Notes: generated from the sequence alone by a model not told the origin. DNA of 64,000 bases from Paraburkholderia sp. BL9I2N2 (GCF_004339745.1 NZ_SMGP01000001.1:558001-622000), one strand, 5' to 3'. Counted from the first letter of the stretch, positions 46,386 through 56,329 are shown. Made by a program: numbers and translations.

Positions 46386-49300
46386 TTACTGCGGGTGCCG
46401 GCCTGTTTCCACCTGTTGCATCGGCGCGCTGTCCGCAGGCGGCAGCGGTTTGCGTTCGCGCACCACGCGAGCCGGCTTGACGGTCTGCGCAGCAGCTTCC
46501 TGAGCCGCGCGCAGCTTGTCGGCGTCGGTATTCACCCAGACGAGACCGGCTTGTTCCAGTACCGGCTTCAGGGCTTCCGCCGACACGCCGCTATGACGGG
46601 GCGCTTGTTGCGGTGCTTGCGGCGCAACGGCGACAGGCGCCGGTTCGATCGCTGCCGGCTCGGCTGCCGGTGCCACCGCTGCCACGACCGGCTGCGGTTC
46701 GACGATCTCAGCTTGCGGTGCAGGCTGAACGGCCGGCGCTTCGACCACCGTAGCCGGAGCCACGGTTTCGACCGGAGCTGGCGCAGCGGCTTGCGCTTCG
46801 ACAACAGGCGCAACTGCCGGTGCCTCGACCTGCGCTTGAGCCGGGGCCTCAACACGTGCGACCGGTTCAACCAGCGAAACCGTTTCGCTAGCGGCCGGCG
46901 CGGCTTGCGCTGCTTCGACCGGCTCGACAGCGGCTTGCGTCACCGGCGTTTCGGCGACCGGTTCGACGGCTGCCGGCGCAACCGGCGCTTCTGCGACCGG
47001 TATCACCGTTTCCGTCTTTGCAGCCTTTTCGACGGCCAGTGCCGGTGTTTCGGTTGCGGCGTGCAGTTCGGTCACCACGGCGGTTTCAGTCGCGACAGCA
47101 GCGACGACCACTTCCACCGGCGTCACGTCCTTCGCCTCGGCGACTTCCGGCTTACGCTCGACCGGCTGATGCGCCGTGCGCACCGGCGCTTCGTCGGTTG
47201 CGCTCGCGTTGTCGCCTTCGGCTTCCGCGACGTCCGCTGCCAGGTTGCCGTTCACGTCCTCTTCACGCTCACGACGGCCACCACGACGGCCGCGACGACG
47301 ACGACGGCGCTCTTCACCTTCACGCGCCACCGCTTCCTGATCGATCGGCGCGCCGTTTTCGCCCAAAGCGGTCTGGTTTTGCGCCAGTTCTTCCGCCGTT
47401 TGCGCTTCGCTTTGCGTCAATGCATCCGCGGTTTCTGCTTGCGGCTTGCGGCGTTCGCCACGTTCCGAACGATCACCACGTTCACGGCGCTCGCCGCGTT
47501 CCTGACGTTCGCCACGCGGTGTGGCCTCCGCCGTTTCCGCGCGCTCGGCACCGCGATTGTCGCGGTCACGGGTTTCGCGACCCTCGCGCGGCTCACGGGC
47601 CTCGCGCGGTTCACGGCCTTCGCGTGCTTCACGCGGCTCGCGAGTGCCACGCGGTTCGCGCGCCTCACGTGCTTCGCGCGGCTCGCGGCCTTCGCGTGCT
47701 TCACGCACCTCACGGCCTTCACGCGGCTCGCGTTCCTCGCGGCGTTGCGACGGTTGCTGGCCTTGGGCTTGACGGCCGCCGGTCGTGCCTTCGCCGCGGC
47801 CCGCTGCATCGCGAGTGCCCGTGCCGCTACGGCGATTACGGTTGCGATCGCCGCCGCGTTCGCCGGTGCGCTCACCGCGCTCCGTGCGTTCGCCGCGTTG
47901 CGGACGCGTCTGCTTTTCGGTCGTGGCCGGCGCGGCAGGCGCCGGAGCGGCCGGCTGCATGCCGAACAGATTCTTCAACCAGCCGATGAAGCCACCGCTC
48001 GCCGGCGTGACCGCTACCGGAGCCGGGGTGACGACCGGGCGAACCGGTGCGCTCGGCGCCGGCTTTTCAGGCGTGATGCCCTTGACCGCGGCTTCCTGCT
48101 TCGGCTTCACTTCCTCGGCACGCTTGCTGTAGCCGGTTTCCGATTCCAGTTCGCGGGCTGCTTCCTCGGCCATCTTCCACGAAGCACGCGGCTCGTCGAG
48201 GCGCGCGTCGTCGTGACGCAGACGTTCGAGCTTGTAATGCGGCGTGTCGAGGTGCTTGTTCGGGATCAGAACGACATTGACCTTGAAACGCGATTCGATC
48301 TTGTTGATCTCGGCGCGCTTTTCGTTCAACAGGAAGGCGGTCACTTCGACCGGCACCTGGCAATGAATTGCCGCGGTGTTTTCCTTCATCGCTTCTTCCT
48401 GAATGATCCGCAGCACTTGCAGCGCGGACGATTCGGTATCGCGGATGTGACCCGTGCCGTTACAGCGCGGGCAGGTCACGTGGCTGCCTTCCGACAAAGC
48501 CGGACGCAGACGCTGACGCGACAGTTCCATCAGGCCGAAGCGCGAGATCTTGCCCATCTGGACGCGCGCACGGTCGTGCTTGAGCGCATCTTTCAGGCGC
48601 TGTTCGACTTCGCGCTGGCTCTTGGCCGATTCCATGTCGATGAAGTCGATCACGATCAGGCCGCCCAGGTCACGCAGGCGCAACTGGCGGGCGACTTCGT
48701 CGGCGGCTTCGAGGTTGGTGCGCGCGGCCGTTTCCTCGATGTCGGCGCCCTTGGTGGCGCGTGCCGAGTTCACGTCGATCGCAACCAGCGCTTCAGTGTG
48801 GTCGATCACGATTGCGCCGCCCGAAGGCAGCGGCACCGTGCGCGAGTACGCCGTTTCGATCTGGTGTTCGATCTGGAAACGCGAGAAGAGCGGTACGTCG
48901 TCGTGATACCGCTTCACCTTGCTGACATTATCCGGCATCACGATATCCATGAAGGCGCGTGCCTGGTCATGAATTTCGGTGGTGTCGATCAGAATTTCGC
49001 CGATGTCCGGCTGGAAATAGTCGCGAATCGCGCGGATGACGAGGCTCGATTCGAGATAGATCAGCATCGGCTGGCCGCTCGAGCCGCTTTGCGACGCGGC
49101 TTCGATGGCGCGCCACAGTTGCATCAGGTAGTTGAGGTCCCACTGCAGTTCTTCGGCGCTGCGGCCAATGCCGGCCGTGCGCGCGATGATGCTCATGCCT
49201 TCCGGCAATTGCAGCTGCGCCATGGTTTCGCGCAGTTCCTGACGGTCGTCGCCTTCGATCCGGCGCGACACGCCGCCGCCGCGCGGGTTGTTCGGCATCA

Positions 49301-49682
49301 GAACCAGATAGCGGCCGGCGAGCGAGATGAACGTAGTAAGGGCCGCGCCCTTGTTGCCGCGTTCTTCTTTTTCGACCTGAACGATCAGTTCCTGGCCTTC
49401 GCGCAGCGCGTCCTGGATGCGCGCGGAGCGCATGTCGACGCCGTCGCGGAAGTACTGGCGGGCGACTTCCTTGAACGGCAGGAAGCCGTGGCGGTCTTCG
49501 CCGTAGTTGACGAAGCAGGCTTCGAGCGACGGCTCGATGCGAGTAATGATGCCCTTGTAAATATTGCCTTTGCGCTGTTCGCGCCCGGCGGTTTCGATGT
49601 CGATATCGATGAGTTTTTGCCCATCGACGATGGCAACGCGCAGTTCTTCCTGCTGCGTCGCGTTGAACAACATTCGTTTCAT
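46386..49682 (-). CDS. rne: Ribonuclease E
   Basis: A 1098-residue RNase E, the degradosome endonuclease. The N-terminal catalytic half (to ~residue 520) contains an S1 domain, the DNase-I-like active-site motif Val-Ala-Ile-Asp-Val-Asn-Ser and Asp-Phe-Ile-Asp-Met, and the Zn-link Cys-Pro-Arg-Cys-Asn-Gly-Thr-Gly near residue 405. The C-terminal half has Arg/Glu repeats (~650-740), an Arg-rich basic cluster, and a long Ala/Val/Pro/Glu region. The ATG at 49682 gives Met-Lys-Arg-Met-Leu-Phe-Asn-Ala-Thr, which matches the E. coli beginning. The leader is long and structured, as expected for the autoregulated gene. Confidence 0.96.
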   Translation of the reverse strand: MKRMLFNATQQEELRVAIVDGQKLIDIDIETAGREQRKGNIYKGIITRIEPSLEACFVNYGEDRHGFLPFKEVARQYFRDGVDMRSARIQDALREGQELIVQVEKEERGNKGAALTTFISLAGRYLVLMPNNPRGGGVSRRIEGDDRQELRETMAQLQLPEGMSIIARTAGIGRSAEELQWDLNYLMQLWRAIEAASQSGSSGQPMLIYLESSLVIRAIRDYFQPDIGEILIDTTEIHDQARAFMDIVMPDNVSKVKRYHDDVPLFSRFQIEHQIETAYSRTVPLPSGGAIVIDHTEALVAIDVNSARATKGADIEETAARTNLEAADEVARQLRLRDLGGLIVIDFIDMESAKSQREVEQRLKDALKHDRARVQMGKISRFGLMELSRQRLRPALSEGSHVTCPRCNGTGHIRDTESSALQVLRIIQEEAMKENTAAIHCQVPVEVTAFLLNEKRAEINKIESRFKVNVVLIPNKHLDTPHYKLERLRHDDARLDEPRASWKMAEEAARELESETGYSKRAEEVKPKQEAAVKGITPEKPAPSAPVRPVVTPAPVAVTPASGGFIGWLKNLFGMQPAAPAPAAPATTEKQTRPQRGERTERGERTGERGGDRNRNRRSGTGTRDAAGRGEGTTGGRQAQGQQPSQRREEREPREGREVREAREGREPREAREAREPRGTREPREAREGREPREAREPREGRETRDRDNRGAERAETAEATPRGERQERGERRERGDRSERGERRKPQAETADALTQSEAQTAEELAQNQTALGENGAPIDQEAVAREGEERRRRRRGRRGGRREREEDVNGNLAADVAEAEGDNASATDEAPVRTAHQPVERKPEVAEAKDVTPVEVVVAAVATETAVVTELHAATETPALAVEKAAKTETVIPVAEAPVAPAAVEPVAETPVTQAAVEPVEAAQAAPAASETVSLVEPVARVEAPAQAQVEAPAVAPVVEAQAAAPAPVETVAPATVVEAPAVQPAPQAEIVEPQPVVAAVAPAAEPAAIEPAPVAVAPQAPQQAPRHSGVSAEALKPVLEQAGLVWVNTDADKLRAAQEAAAQTVKPARVVRERKPLPPADSAPMQQVETGRHPQ
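47575..47750. repeat. Arg-Glu repeat tract in the C-terminal half of rne
   Basis: The minus-strand frame encodes degenerate repeats of the form Arg-Glu-Pro-Arg-Glu-Ala-Arg-Glu and Gly-Arg-Glu, visible on the plus strand as recurring CGCGGCTCGCG / GCTTCACG blocks with a period of about 12-15 bp. Confidence 0.8.
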
Positions 49683-50415
49683 TGAACGGCTCCAGAGCGG
49701 CTTAGCCTGCCCCTTCACTGCGCGGTTGTCAGTCGCGAGAGCGAAGCGGGCAGCGGCATGCCGCGCCTTATTGTGTTTTCACAAGCACGCTGGAGCGGGA
49801 AAGCTGGTGGGAGAATTGCCTGAGAGGGCCCGGCCCCATTAAACAATGGGCACGGTGCCGCAGGGCACATGCGAACACGGCTTCAAATAACGACCCGACA
49901 CGCCGCGGGTTATGCCGGCCGACCTTCATAAGCCTTCGTCCACTCGCGCCGGTGCGCCAACTGGACGCGTGACCGGAGGGTCGAAGGCTGCGGTCGTGCC
50001 GCAGCGGGAAGTTCGCGCAGTCGGCGCGTCTTTTCCTGCTGGGGGTGTCTCGCCTCATTTTGACGTCGCCATGTCTTGTACTTTCTACAAGACGCCTCGG
50101 GCGCACGCCGTATTTTCGCAACTCGCAGCTTCGTACAGCAGGGCGTCAGACCGCCCGATACCGAAGCTGAAAGTTAAATTCTTTTTTACCAAAATTCCGT
50201 TACCGTCGAAGCCGACCTTGACCGAACGCGCCTGTGGGCGCCGTCCCTGCCGGGCACTGACTTCGTGCGTGCAACTTGTTGCATCTCATTTTCAGGGTGA
50301 GCAACCAGACCCCGGCGCAAGTAAAATAACGGTTTATCGCTTGCACCTGCGCAATCCGCCCGAATTCCGGACACTGCGCCGGCCGCCGCAGACTGCTGGG
50401 CAAATTATATTCAGA
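49683..50415. other. Long rne leader and divergent rluC upstream region
   Basis: 733 bases without a supported gene. Inverted repeats: CCCATT/AATGGG with an AAAC loop (49835-49850) in the rne leader, and CTTGTA/TACAAG with a 5-nt loop (50075-50091). AT-rich sequence lies at about 50165-50200. In known bacteria a structured rne leader mediates autoregulation; that is an inference here. The rluC frame remains open to 49912 but the sequence shows no conserved protein before 50416. Confidence 0.55.
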
Positions 50416-51441
50416 ATGAAAGAGTTAGGCAAAATATCCCAGAAATCGGTCGCAAGCGACCAGGTCTCGATGATCGAGATCGACGACAGTGCGGCCGGAC
50501 AGCGCATCGACAACTTCTTGTTACGCGTCTGTAAAGGCGTGCCGAAAAGCCATATTTATCGCATCCTGCGCAGCGGGGAAGTGCGTGTGAATAAGGGCCG
50601 GATAGACGCGCAGTACCGTCTCGAACTCGGCGATCTGGTGCGCGTGCCGCCCATTCGCGTCGCTCAACAGAACGAAGCAGCCGCCCAGACGCCGGTGCCG
50701 GCCGCCCATTTCAAGATTATTTTTGAAGACGAGCACATGCTCGTGATCGACAAACCGGCCGGCGTGGCGGTGCACGGCGGCAGCGGCGTCGCGTTCGGCG
50801 TGATCGAGCAGATGCGCGAGGCGCGTCCGCAGGCGAAATTCCTCGAATTGGTGCATCGGCTGGATCGTGAGACGTCCGGCATTTTGATGCTCGCCAAGAA
50901 GCGCTCGGCGCTCGTCAATCTGCACGAGCAGATTCGCGAGAACAAGATGGATAAGCGCTACTATGCTTGCGTTCACGGCGACTGGGCGAGCGACTGGGGC
51001 CGCCGCCGCGCGGTCAAGGAGCCGCTGCACAAGTATTTGACGGCCGACGGCGAGCGTCGTGTGCGCGTTCAGCCGGACGGACTCGCGTCGCACACGGTGT
51101 TCAATCTGATCGACCGCTGGCCGGAGTACGCGCTGCTCGAGGCGGAACTGAAGACGGGCCGCACGCATCAGATTCGCGTCCACTTGCAGCATCTGGAACT
51201 GCCGATCGTCGGCGACGCCAAATACGGCGACTTCGCGCTGAACAAGGCGTTGGCGCGCGCCAACGCCAAGCCTGGCCTGAAGCGCATGTTCCTGCACGCT
51301 TACCGGCTGAAGCTCACGCACCCGGCAACCGGCGCGCCGCTGCAGTTCGAGGCGCCGTTGCCGGCCGAATGCCGCAGCTTCATCGCACAGCTCAACGAAT
51401 TACGAAATGGGTCACACCCGGAGACGACACCGCATGGCTAG
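50416..51441 (+). CDS. rluC: 23S rRNA pseudouridine synthase RluC
   Basis: A 341-residue RluA-type synthase. An S4 domain (about residues 27-80, Arg-Ile-Asp-Asn-Phe-Leu) is followed by the catalytic domain with His-Arg-Leu-Asp-Arg-Glu-Thr-Ser-Gly and nucleophile D150, and the Lys-Thr-Gly-Arg-Thr-His-Gln-Ile-Arg-Val-His motif. RluC modifies U955/U2504/U2580 of 23S rRNA in E. coli; the exact sites here are inferred. It is divergent from rne, as in E. coli. The start at 50416 is not supported by a strong ribosome site; ATG 50470 is an alternative. It overlaps the HAD gene by 8 bp. Confidence 0.94.
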   Translation: MKELGKISQKSVASDQVSMIEIDDSAAGQRIDNFLLRVCKGVPKSHIYRILRSGEVRVNKGRIDAQYRLELGDLVRVPPIRVAQQNEAAAQTPVPAAHFKIIFEDEHMLVIDKPAGVAVHGGSGVAFGVIEQMREARPQAKFLELVHRLDRETSGILMLAKKRSALVNLHEQIRENKMDKRYYACVHGDWASDWGRRRAVKEPLHKYLTADGERRVRVQPDGLASHTVFNLIDRWPEYALLEAELKTGRTHQIRVHLQHLELPIVGDAKYGDFALNKALARANAKPGLKRMFLHAYRLKLTHPATGAPLQFEAPLPAECRSFIAQLNELRNGSHPETTPHG

Positions 51442-52093
51442 AGAGCAATTTGATCTGATCGTCTTCGACTGGGACGGGACGCTGATGGATTCGACCGCGC
51501 ACATCACGCGTAGCATCCAGTCGGCGTGCCGCGATCTCGGTTTGCCGGTTCCCGCGGACGAGGCGGCCAGTTATGTGATCGGCCTCGGGTTGCGCGACGC
51601 GCTGCAGATTGCCGCGCCCACGCTCGATCCTTCGGACTATCCGCGACTGGCCGAGCGCTATCGCTTCCATTATCTGGTGAAGGATCAGACCACCGAGCTG
51701 TTCGTCGGTGTGCGCGAAATGCTGCAGGAACTGCGCGATCAGGGCTATCTGCTGGCCGTGGCGACGGGCAAGAGCCGCGTCGGGCTGAATCGAGCTTTGG
51801 ATCAGTCGCGCCTGACGAGCCTGTTCGACGGCACCCGCTGCGCCGACGAGACGTTCTCGAAGCCGCACCCGGCGATGTTGCACGAATTGACGCGCGAACT
51901 GGGGCAGGACAACGCACGTACAGTGATGGTCGGCGACACGACGCACGATCTGCAAATGGCGATCAATGCGGGCGTCGCGGGCATTGGCGTCACATATGGG
52001 GCGCATCCTGCGGATTCGTTGAGCGCGTTGTCGCCGAAATTCGTTGCGTCGAGCGTTAGTGTGCTGTCCGGCTGGCTGCGAGAGAACGCATGA
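51434..52093 (+). CDS. HAD-family hydrolase (phosphoglycolate-phosphatase-like)
   Basis: A 219-residue HAD phosphatase. Motif I Phe-Asp-Trp-Asp-Gly-Thr (D12, D14), motif II Ala-Thr-Gly-Lys, motif III Lys-Pro-His-Pro and motif IV Gly-Asp-Thr-Thr-His-Asp are all intact. The Gph-like cap suggests a small phosphorylated substrate, but none can be named. The start at 51434 overlaps rluC, and the end overlaps the Rieske gene by 4 bp, so the genes are co-translated. Confidence 0.92.
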   Translation: MAREQFDLIVFDWDGTLMDSTAHITRSIQSACRDLGLPVPADEAASYVIGLGLRDALQIAAPTLDPSDYPRLAERYRFHYLVKDQTTELFVGVREMLQELRDQGYLLAVATGKSRVGLNRALDQSRLTSLFDGTRCADETFSKPHPAMLHELTRELGQDNARTVMVGDTTHDLQMAINAGVAGIGVTYGAHPADSLSALSPKFVASSVSVLSGWLRENA

Positions 52094-52494
52094 GCACCGC
52101 TGCCACGCAAGCGCCGGCAGAGGCGGTTCGCGTCTGCGCATCGGACGAACTGGTCGACGGCGGCGCGGGCGTGCGCCACGCGGCGAAGCTCGGTGGCGGC
52201 GACGTGGTCGTATTTTTTGTTCGCTATGACGGCCGCGCATACGGCTACCTGAACCGCTGCGCCCACGTGCCGATGGAGCTGGATTGGGCCGAAGGGCAGT
52301 TCTTCGAATCGTCCGGTTTATACTTGATGTGCGCTACACATGGCGCGATTTACGCGCCGGATACGGGCAAATGCGTCGGTGGTCCGTGCCGCGGCGGCCG
52401 ATTGCGGCCAGTTCAGGTGGACGAGCGCGATACGCCGGAAGGCCGCGCCGTGTTCTGGCTGCCCGACGGCGAACTTCGTCCGGCCACACTCTGA
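52090..52494 (+). CDS. Rieske [2Fe-2S] domain protein
   Basis: A 134-residue soluble Rieske protein. Cluster ligands are in Arg-Cys-Ala-His-Val-Pro-Met-Glu and Cys-Ala-Thr-His-Gly-Ala-Ile-Tyr, as in Rieske ferredoxins and the small NirD-like group. No membrane or Tat signal, so it acts in the cytoplasm; the redox partner is unknown. It overlaps the HAD gene by 4 bp (ATGA) and is followed by the S49 protease gene 33 bp later. Confidence 0.93.
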   Translation: MSTAATQAPAEAVRVCASDELVDGGAGVRHAAKLGGGDVVVFFVRYDGRAYGYLNRCAHVPMELDWAEGQFFESSGLYLMCATHGAIYAPDTGKCVGGPCRGGRLRPVQVDERDTPEGRAVFWLPDGELRPATL

Positions 52495-52527
52495 TTTTTC
52501 TCCCTTTCGACCTTTCCACTGCACCGC

Positions 52528-53532
52528 ATGTCCGACAATTTGACTCCCGAGCCGAAGGAACCGTCCCTGACAGGCCGCCCCCGCACGCCTGCCGATGAGC
52601 CGGGCTGGGAACGCGCCGCGCTCGAGCGTATCGCGCTCGCGGCGATCAACGAGCAGCGCGCGGCGCGGCGATGGAGGATCTTTTTCCGCTTCGTTTTTCT
52701 GATCGTAGTGTTGCTGGCAATTTGGGCTGCCATCGACTTCTCCGGCGACAAGGTTGTCGCCACAGGCCGTCACACGGCCATGGTGACGCTTGACGGCGAG
52801 ATATCGGCGGATACGAACGCGAACGCGGAAGATGTCAACGCGGCCCTGCAAAGCGCGTTCGACGACGCGGGCACCGCCGGCGTGATCCTGCGCTGCAATA
52901 GCCCGGGCGGCAGTCCGGTGCAGGCGGGCATCATCTATAGCGAAATTCGCCGCTTGCGCGCCAAATATCCGTCGATTCCCCTGTATGTGGTCGTCGGCGA
53001 CATGTGCGCGTCCGGCGGCTATTACGCGGCCGCGGCGGCTGACAAGATTTATGTCGATAAGGCGAGCATCGTCGGTTCGATCGGCGTGTTGATGGATAGC
53101 TTCGGTTTTACCGGCTTGATGGATAAGCTCGGGATCCAGCGGCGTCTGCACACATCGGGCGAGAACAAGGGATTTTTCGATCCGTTCTCGCCGGAAACGC
53201 CGAAGATGGACGAACATGCCCAGGATATGCTCGATCAGATCCACGCGCAGTTCATCGACGCGGTACGCCAAGGGCGCGGCAAGCGTCTGCATGAAACGCC
53301 GGACATGTTCTCGGGCCTTTTCTGGACGGGCCAGAAGAGCGTCGAACTCGGCCTTGCCGACGGTTTCGGCGACGCGGATTACGTGGCGCGCGATCTGTTC
53401 AAGGCGCCGGATATCGTCGATTACACGGTGAAAGAAAGCATTACGGACCGCGTTGCGCGCAAATTCGGCGCGGCGGTCGGCAGTGGCGCGGTTCACGCCA
53501 TGGCGCTCGGTGGGAAGATGAATCTGCGTTGA
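52528..53532 (+). CDS. S49-family signal peptide peptidase (SppA-like)
   Basis: A 334-residue short-form SppA/SohB peptidase that would degrade cleaved signal peptides in the inner membrane. One membrane helix at ~50-70, then the protease domain with Ala-Ser-Gly-Gly-Tyr-Tyr (likely nucleophile S162) and Ser-Gly-Glu-Asn-Lys (likely base K214). Asp-Lys-Ile-Tyr-Val-Asp-Lys-Ala-Ser-Ile-Val-Gly-Ser-Ile-Gly-Val is the family block. It is the last gene of the rluC-HAD-Rieske-S49 operon, followed by a terminator. Confidence 0.93.
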   Translation: MSDNLTPEPKEPSLTGRPRTPADEPGWERAALERIALAAINEQRAARRWRIFFRFVFLIVVLLAIWAAIDFSGDKVVATGRHTAMVTLDGEISADTNANAEDVNAALQSAFDDAGTAGVILRCNSPGGSPVQAGIIYSEIRRLRAKYPSIPLYVVVGDMCASGGYYAAAAADKIYVDKASIVGSIGVLMDSFGFTGLMDKLGIQRRLHTSGENKGFFDPFSPETPKMDEHAQDMLDQIHAQFIDAVRQGRGKRLHETPDMFSGLFWTGQKSVELGLADGFGDADYVARDLFKAPDIVDYTVKESITDRVARKFGAAVGSGAVHAMALGGKMNLR

Positions 53533-53550
53533 TCTGCTGTCGGTATTGAA

Positions 53551-53594
53551 AAAGCCCCGCGTGATCGGAATTCGATGACCGCGCGGGGCTTTTT
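53551..53594. terminator. Terminator between S49 peptidase and the tetrapyrrole methylase gene
   Basis: GCCCCGCG (53554-53561) pairs with CGCGGGGC (53582-53589); the loop contains a smaller ATCG/CGAT stem. Five T follow and A-rich bases precede it, so it can serve both convergent genes. Confidence 0.88.
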
Positions 53595-53626
53595 GTTTTC
53601 CGCTTGGTTTTTCTATGCGGCTTGGG

Positions 53627-54346
53627 TCAAACGGCCAGGATCAGGAAAATAGCCGGTCGTTTGTGCAGATCGATCGCCGGCTTTTTCTTCCAGTCAGCCA
53701 CGGTGCGGCTGGCGATAGTCTCCGTTTCCAGCGTCAGATCGACCGCTACGCAAACGAGCGTGGACGGCGCGCACGTCGCCAGCAGCGTTTCGAGCAACGC
53801 GCGATTCCGATAGGGCGTTTCGATAAAGATCTGCGTTTGCTTGCTTTTGCGCGACAGTTGCTCCAGGTCTCGCAGACGCTTGGCGCGCTCCGCGGCGTCG
53901 ACCGGCAGATAGCCGTGGAACGCAAAGCTCTGCCCGTTGAGCCCGGAAGCCATCAACGCCAACAGAATCGAACTCGGGCCGACAAACGGCACGACCTTCA
54001 CGCCGCGCTCGTGCGCGCGGCGCACCAGCAGCGCGCCGGGGTCGGCGACCGCCGGGCAGCCCGCTTCGGAAACCAGACCCGCGTCCGTGCCGCCGAGAAG
54101 CGGCGCGAGCAGCTTGTCGATCTCGCCGGCCGGCGTGTTCACATTCAGTTCGCGGATCTCGATTTCCTGGATCGGCCGTTCCGTGCCGACCTTCTTGAGG
54201 AAAGCGCGCGTGGTTTTCGCGTTTTCGCCAATGTAATAGTGAAGCGAGGCGGCGCGGGCGCGTACCGGCGCGGGCAGAACGGCGTCGAGCGCCTCGGCGT
54301 CGCCTTCGCCCAGCGTGTTCGGAATCAGATAGAGCGTGCCGCTCAT
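53627..54346 (-). CDS. SAM-dependent methyltransferase, RsmI/tetrapyrrole methylase family
   Basis: A 239-residue protein of the TP-methylase fold: Leu-Tyr-Leu-Ile-Pro-Asn-Thr-Leu-Gly-Glu near the start (like the RsmI beginning), Ser-Glu-Ala-Gly-Cys-Pro-Ala-Val-Ala-Asp-Pro-Gly, Val-Gly-Pro-Ser-Ser-Ile-Leu-Leu-Ala-Leu, and Phe-Ile-Glu-Thr-Pro-Tyr-Arg-Asn. It is ~45 residues shorter than standard RsmI (16S rRNA C1402 2'-O-methylase) and is probably the shorter paralogue common in Burkholderiales; the target is therefore uncertain. It overlaps maf by 4 bp. Confidence 0.88.
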   Translation of the reverse strand: MSGTLYLIPNTLGEGDAEALDAVLPAPVRARAASLHYYIGENAKTTRAFLKKVGTERPIQEIEIRELNVNTPAGEIDKLLAPLLGGTDAGLVSEAGCPAVADPGALLVRRAHERGVKVVPFVGPSSILLALMASGLNGQSFAFHGYLPVDAAERAKRLRDLEQLSRKSKQTQIFIETPYRNRALLETLLATCAPSTLVCVAVDLTLETETIASRTVADWKKKPAIDLHKRPAIFLILAV

Positions 54347-54960
54347 TGAGCCCCCAATAGTGGATAACCCACCGCGAGCAGCATGCGCGACAGCGCGATC
54401 AACGGCAGGCCGACGAGCGCGGTCGGGTCGTCGGAATGGATGGCCTCGAGCAAGGCGATGCCGAGCCCTTCGGATTTGGCGCTACCCGCAACGTCGTACG
54501 GCGTTTCGGCTAGCAGGTAGGCTTCCAGCGTCGAGTCCGGAAGATCTCGGAAATGCACGCGGGTAATCACGTCGACCGCTTGTACGTTTCCCGAGCGGCT
54601 GTCGAACAGACACAGTGCACTATGAAACAGCACTTCGCGGCCGCGCATCGCCTGCAACTGGGCGAGCGCCGTGTCGTGCGATCCCGGCTTGCCGATCTGC
54701 AGACCGTCGTAAGTGGCGACCTGGTCGGAGCCGATCACGAGCGCCGATTCACCGACGCCGAGTCCGCCGGCTACCGCGCGAGCTTTGGCTTGCGCGAGCC
54801 GCAGCGCGGTGACTTCGGGCGTTTCGCCGGCGAGCGGCGTCTCGTCGATCGCGGGCACGACGACATCGAACGGCACGCGCAGACGTTCGAGCAGTTCGCG
54901 ACGGTAAGGCGAACTCGACGCCAGAATCAGGCGTGGCGGGCGATTGGGGGAGTCTGGCAT
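54343..54960 (-). CDS. maf: Maf-family nucleoside triphosphate pyrophosphatase (YceF-like)
   Basis: A 205-residue Maf protein. Family marks: Leu-Ala-Ser-Ser-Ser-Pro-Tyr-Arg-Arg-Glu-Leu-Leu at 12-23, Ile-Asp-Glu-Thr, Gly-Ser-Asp-Gln-Val-Ala and Lys-Pro-Gly. The Ser-Pro-Tyr-Arg start and neighbourhood with yceD and rpmF fit YceF, whose substrate is m7GTP. It is divergent from yceD. Confidence 0.93.
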   Translation of the reverse strand: MPDSPNRPPRLILASSSPYRRELLERLRVPFDVVVPAIDETPLAGETPEVTALRLAQAKARAVAGGLGVGESALVIGSDQVATYDGLQIGKPGSHDTALAQLQAMRGREVLFHSALCLFDSRSGNVQAVDVITRVHFRDLPDSTLEAYLLAETPYDVAGSAKSEGLGIALLEAIHSDDPTALVGLPLIALSRMLLAVGYPLLGAQ

Positions 54961-55219
54961 GGGTAATCAACGGCTAGAGAGGCGAGGCGTACGGGGTTGC
55001 GCGAAGCTCGCGCGCGTACGGGCTTAAGTGTTTGACTCGAAAAGACAAAACGGATATGATTTTGGGCTTTTCATCGGTATGCTTGCGCTAGGCGGGTCTC
55101 GGCGTGTGTCAACTGCGGCGCTAACTGCAGGCGATACATGGGTCTCGCGGGCTGTCTTGCAAATCAGTTATACCTCGCGGTTTATACCCGGCGAAATCTT
55201 TGCCGACGCAGGAGCGCAC

Positions 55220-55864
55220 ATGACTCAACATCCTGGCAACCCTGCAGGTCTGTCCGACCCGCACGATATCGATCTGTTCGAATTTGCGCGGAGTGGGCGT
55301 CAGGCCGCGGGTGTCGTGCGCGTCTCGCAACTGCCGCGCATGTTAAACGAAGTCCCGGCAGAAGCGCCAGACCGCGATACCGCGTTCACCTGGCAAGCCG
55401 AAGGCACGACGCAGCCGGAATTGCAGGACGACGGCACCGAGGGTCCCCAGCCTTATTTGAGGATGGCGATTCACGGCGCTGCATGGCTCGAATGTCAGCG
55501 GTGCATGACACCGTATTTGCAGGCATTCAACGTCGATGCGACTTACCGGATCGTCAACACTGAGGCGGAAGCCGAAGAGTTTCCGCTCGACGAGGATGAA
55601 GTCGAAGTGATCGTGGGTTCGAACCATTTCGATCTCATCGACTTGATCGAAGAAGAGTTGCTGCTTTCCTTACCGCTCGTGCCCAAGCACGAGGTCTGCC
55701 CCGAAGTGCACGAGAGTCTAGTCTCTGGTGTGGCCGGTGCCGAAGGCGAGGGCGACGAGGGCGCACTAGACGAAGCTGGCGAGGGCGGCGAGCCCGAACG
55801 GCCCAATCCGTTTGCGGCGCTCCAGAGTCTGAAGCGCGGTGAGCCGGACGACAAGAAGCACTGA
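55220..55864 (+). CDS. YceD family protein (DUF177)
   Basis: A 214-residue DUF177/YceD protein linked with 23S rRNA or 50S accumulation in other bacteria. It has the conserved Leu-Glu-Cys-Gln-Arg-Cys (~residues 92-97) and Leu-Pro-Leu-Val-Pro-x-His, plus a second Cys, forming a probable metal or disulfide site. A Gly/Glu/Asp-rich insertion sits near residues 172-195 before the final Asn-Pro-Phe-Ala-Ala-Leu. The ATG at 55220 has a GGAG site; a longer frame to 55028 was not used. It is always upstream of rpmF in this cluster type. Confidence 0.92.
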   Translation: MTQHPGNPAGLSDPHDIDLFEFARSGRQAAGVVRVSQLPRMLNEVPAEAPDRDTAFTWQAEGTTQPELQDDGTEGPQPYLRMAIHGAAWLECQRCMTPYLQAFNVDATYRIVNTEAEAEEFPLDEDEVEVIVGSNHFDLIDLIEEELLLSLPLVPKHEVCPEVHESLVSGVAGAEGEGDEGALDEAGEGGEPERPNPFAALQSLKRGEPDDKKH

Positions 55865-55932
55865 ACAGTTGCATGGGAGCGCGATGCGGGCGCATTGGCC
55901 ATTCGGCCAGTGGCGGAGACCGGATCGGGCTG

Positions 55933-55941
55933 TGTTAGAAT
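55933..55941 (+). promoter_or_regulatory. Candidate extended -10 promoter of rpmF
   Basis: TGTTAGAAT fits the extended -10 pattern with one mismatch, 25 bp upstream of the rpmF ATG. No -35 recognised. Confidence 0.35.
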
Positions 55942-55965
55942 TCGGAAAATTTTTAGGAGTTAGTC

Positions 55966-56145
55966 ATGGCAGTTCAACAAAATAAGAAGTCGCCGTCGAA
56001 GCGCGGCATGCACCGTTCGCACGATTTCCTGACGGCAGCGCCGCTGGCCGTGGAACCGAGCACGGGCGAAGTGCATCTGCGTCACCACGTTAGCCCGAAC
56101 GGCTACTATCGCGGCAAGAAAGTCGTCAAGACGAAGAACGATTAA
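55966..56145 (+). CDS. rpmF: 50S ribosomal protein L32
   Basis: A 59-residue L32. It begins [20 protein letters not shown], as expected for the non-zinc form; no CxxC pairs are present, so this is the C-minus type. An AGGAG site precedes the ATG. It is 101 bp after yceD and followed by a terminator before plsX. Confidence 0.97.
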
Positions 56146-56234
56146 TCGTTTCACTGCGCGTTTCACTGCGTGTCGCCCTGTGGCGTTTCGCGTGGCGATC
56201 GGCTCGCTTGACATTTTCCCGGCTCGGCAAAAAG

Positions 56235-56258
56235 GCGGCATTCAATTGCCGCTTTTTT
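56235..56258 (+). terminator. Rho-independent terminator between rpmF and plsX
   Basis: GCGGCA (56235-56240) pairs with TGCCGC (56247-56252) around TTCAAT, then six T. It probably cuts rpmF transcription from the downstream fatty acid genes. Confidence 0.85.
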
Positions 56259-56287
56259 ATGTCGATCGCAGTTGGCGCTTTGGCGCT

Positions 56288-56296
56288 TGCTATGAT
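56288..56296 (+). promoter_or_regulatory. Candidate extended -10 promoter of plsX
   Basis: TGCTATGAT, the same extended -10 as at pmbA, lies 34-42 bp before the plsX ATG and just after the rpmF terminator. No good -35. Confidence 0.4.
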
Positions 56297-56329
56297 CCCA
56301 TGCAGGGCGTCTGAAATTCGTCGCACTCC

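Noticed and set aside
46371..49685. Open frame of 1104 codons on the plus strand opposite rne
   Set aside because: It is the antisense shadow of rne in GC-rich DNA; the translation is Arg/Phe/Ala-rich without domains, while the minus strand encodes clear RNase E motifs.
49912..50415. N-terminal extension of rluC of 168 codons
   Set aside because: No conserved sequence; the extension has Pro/Arg/Ser-rich composition and RluC homologues start near 50416.
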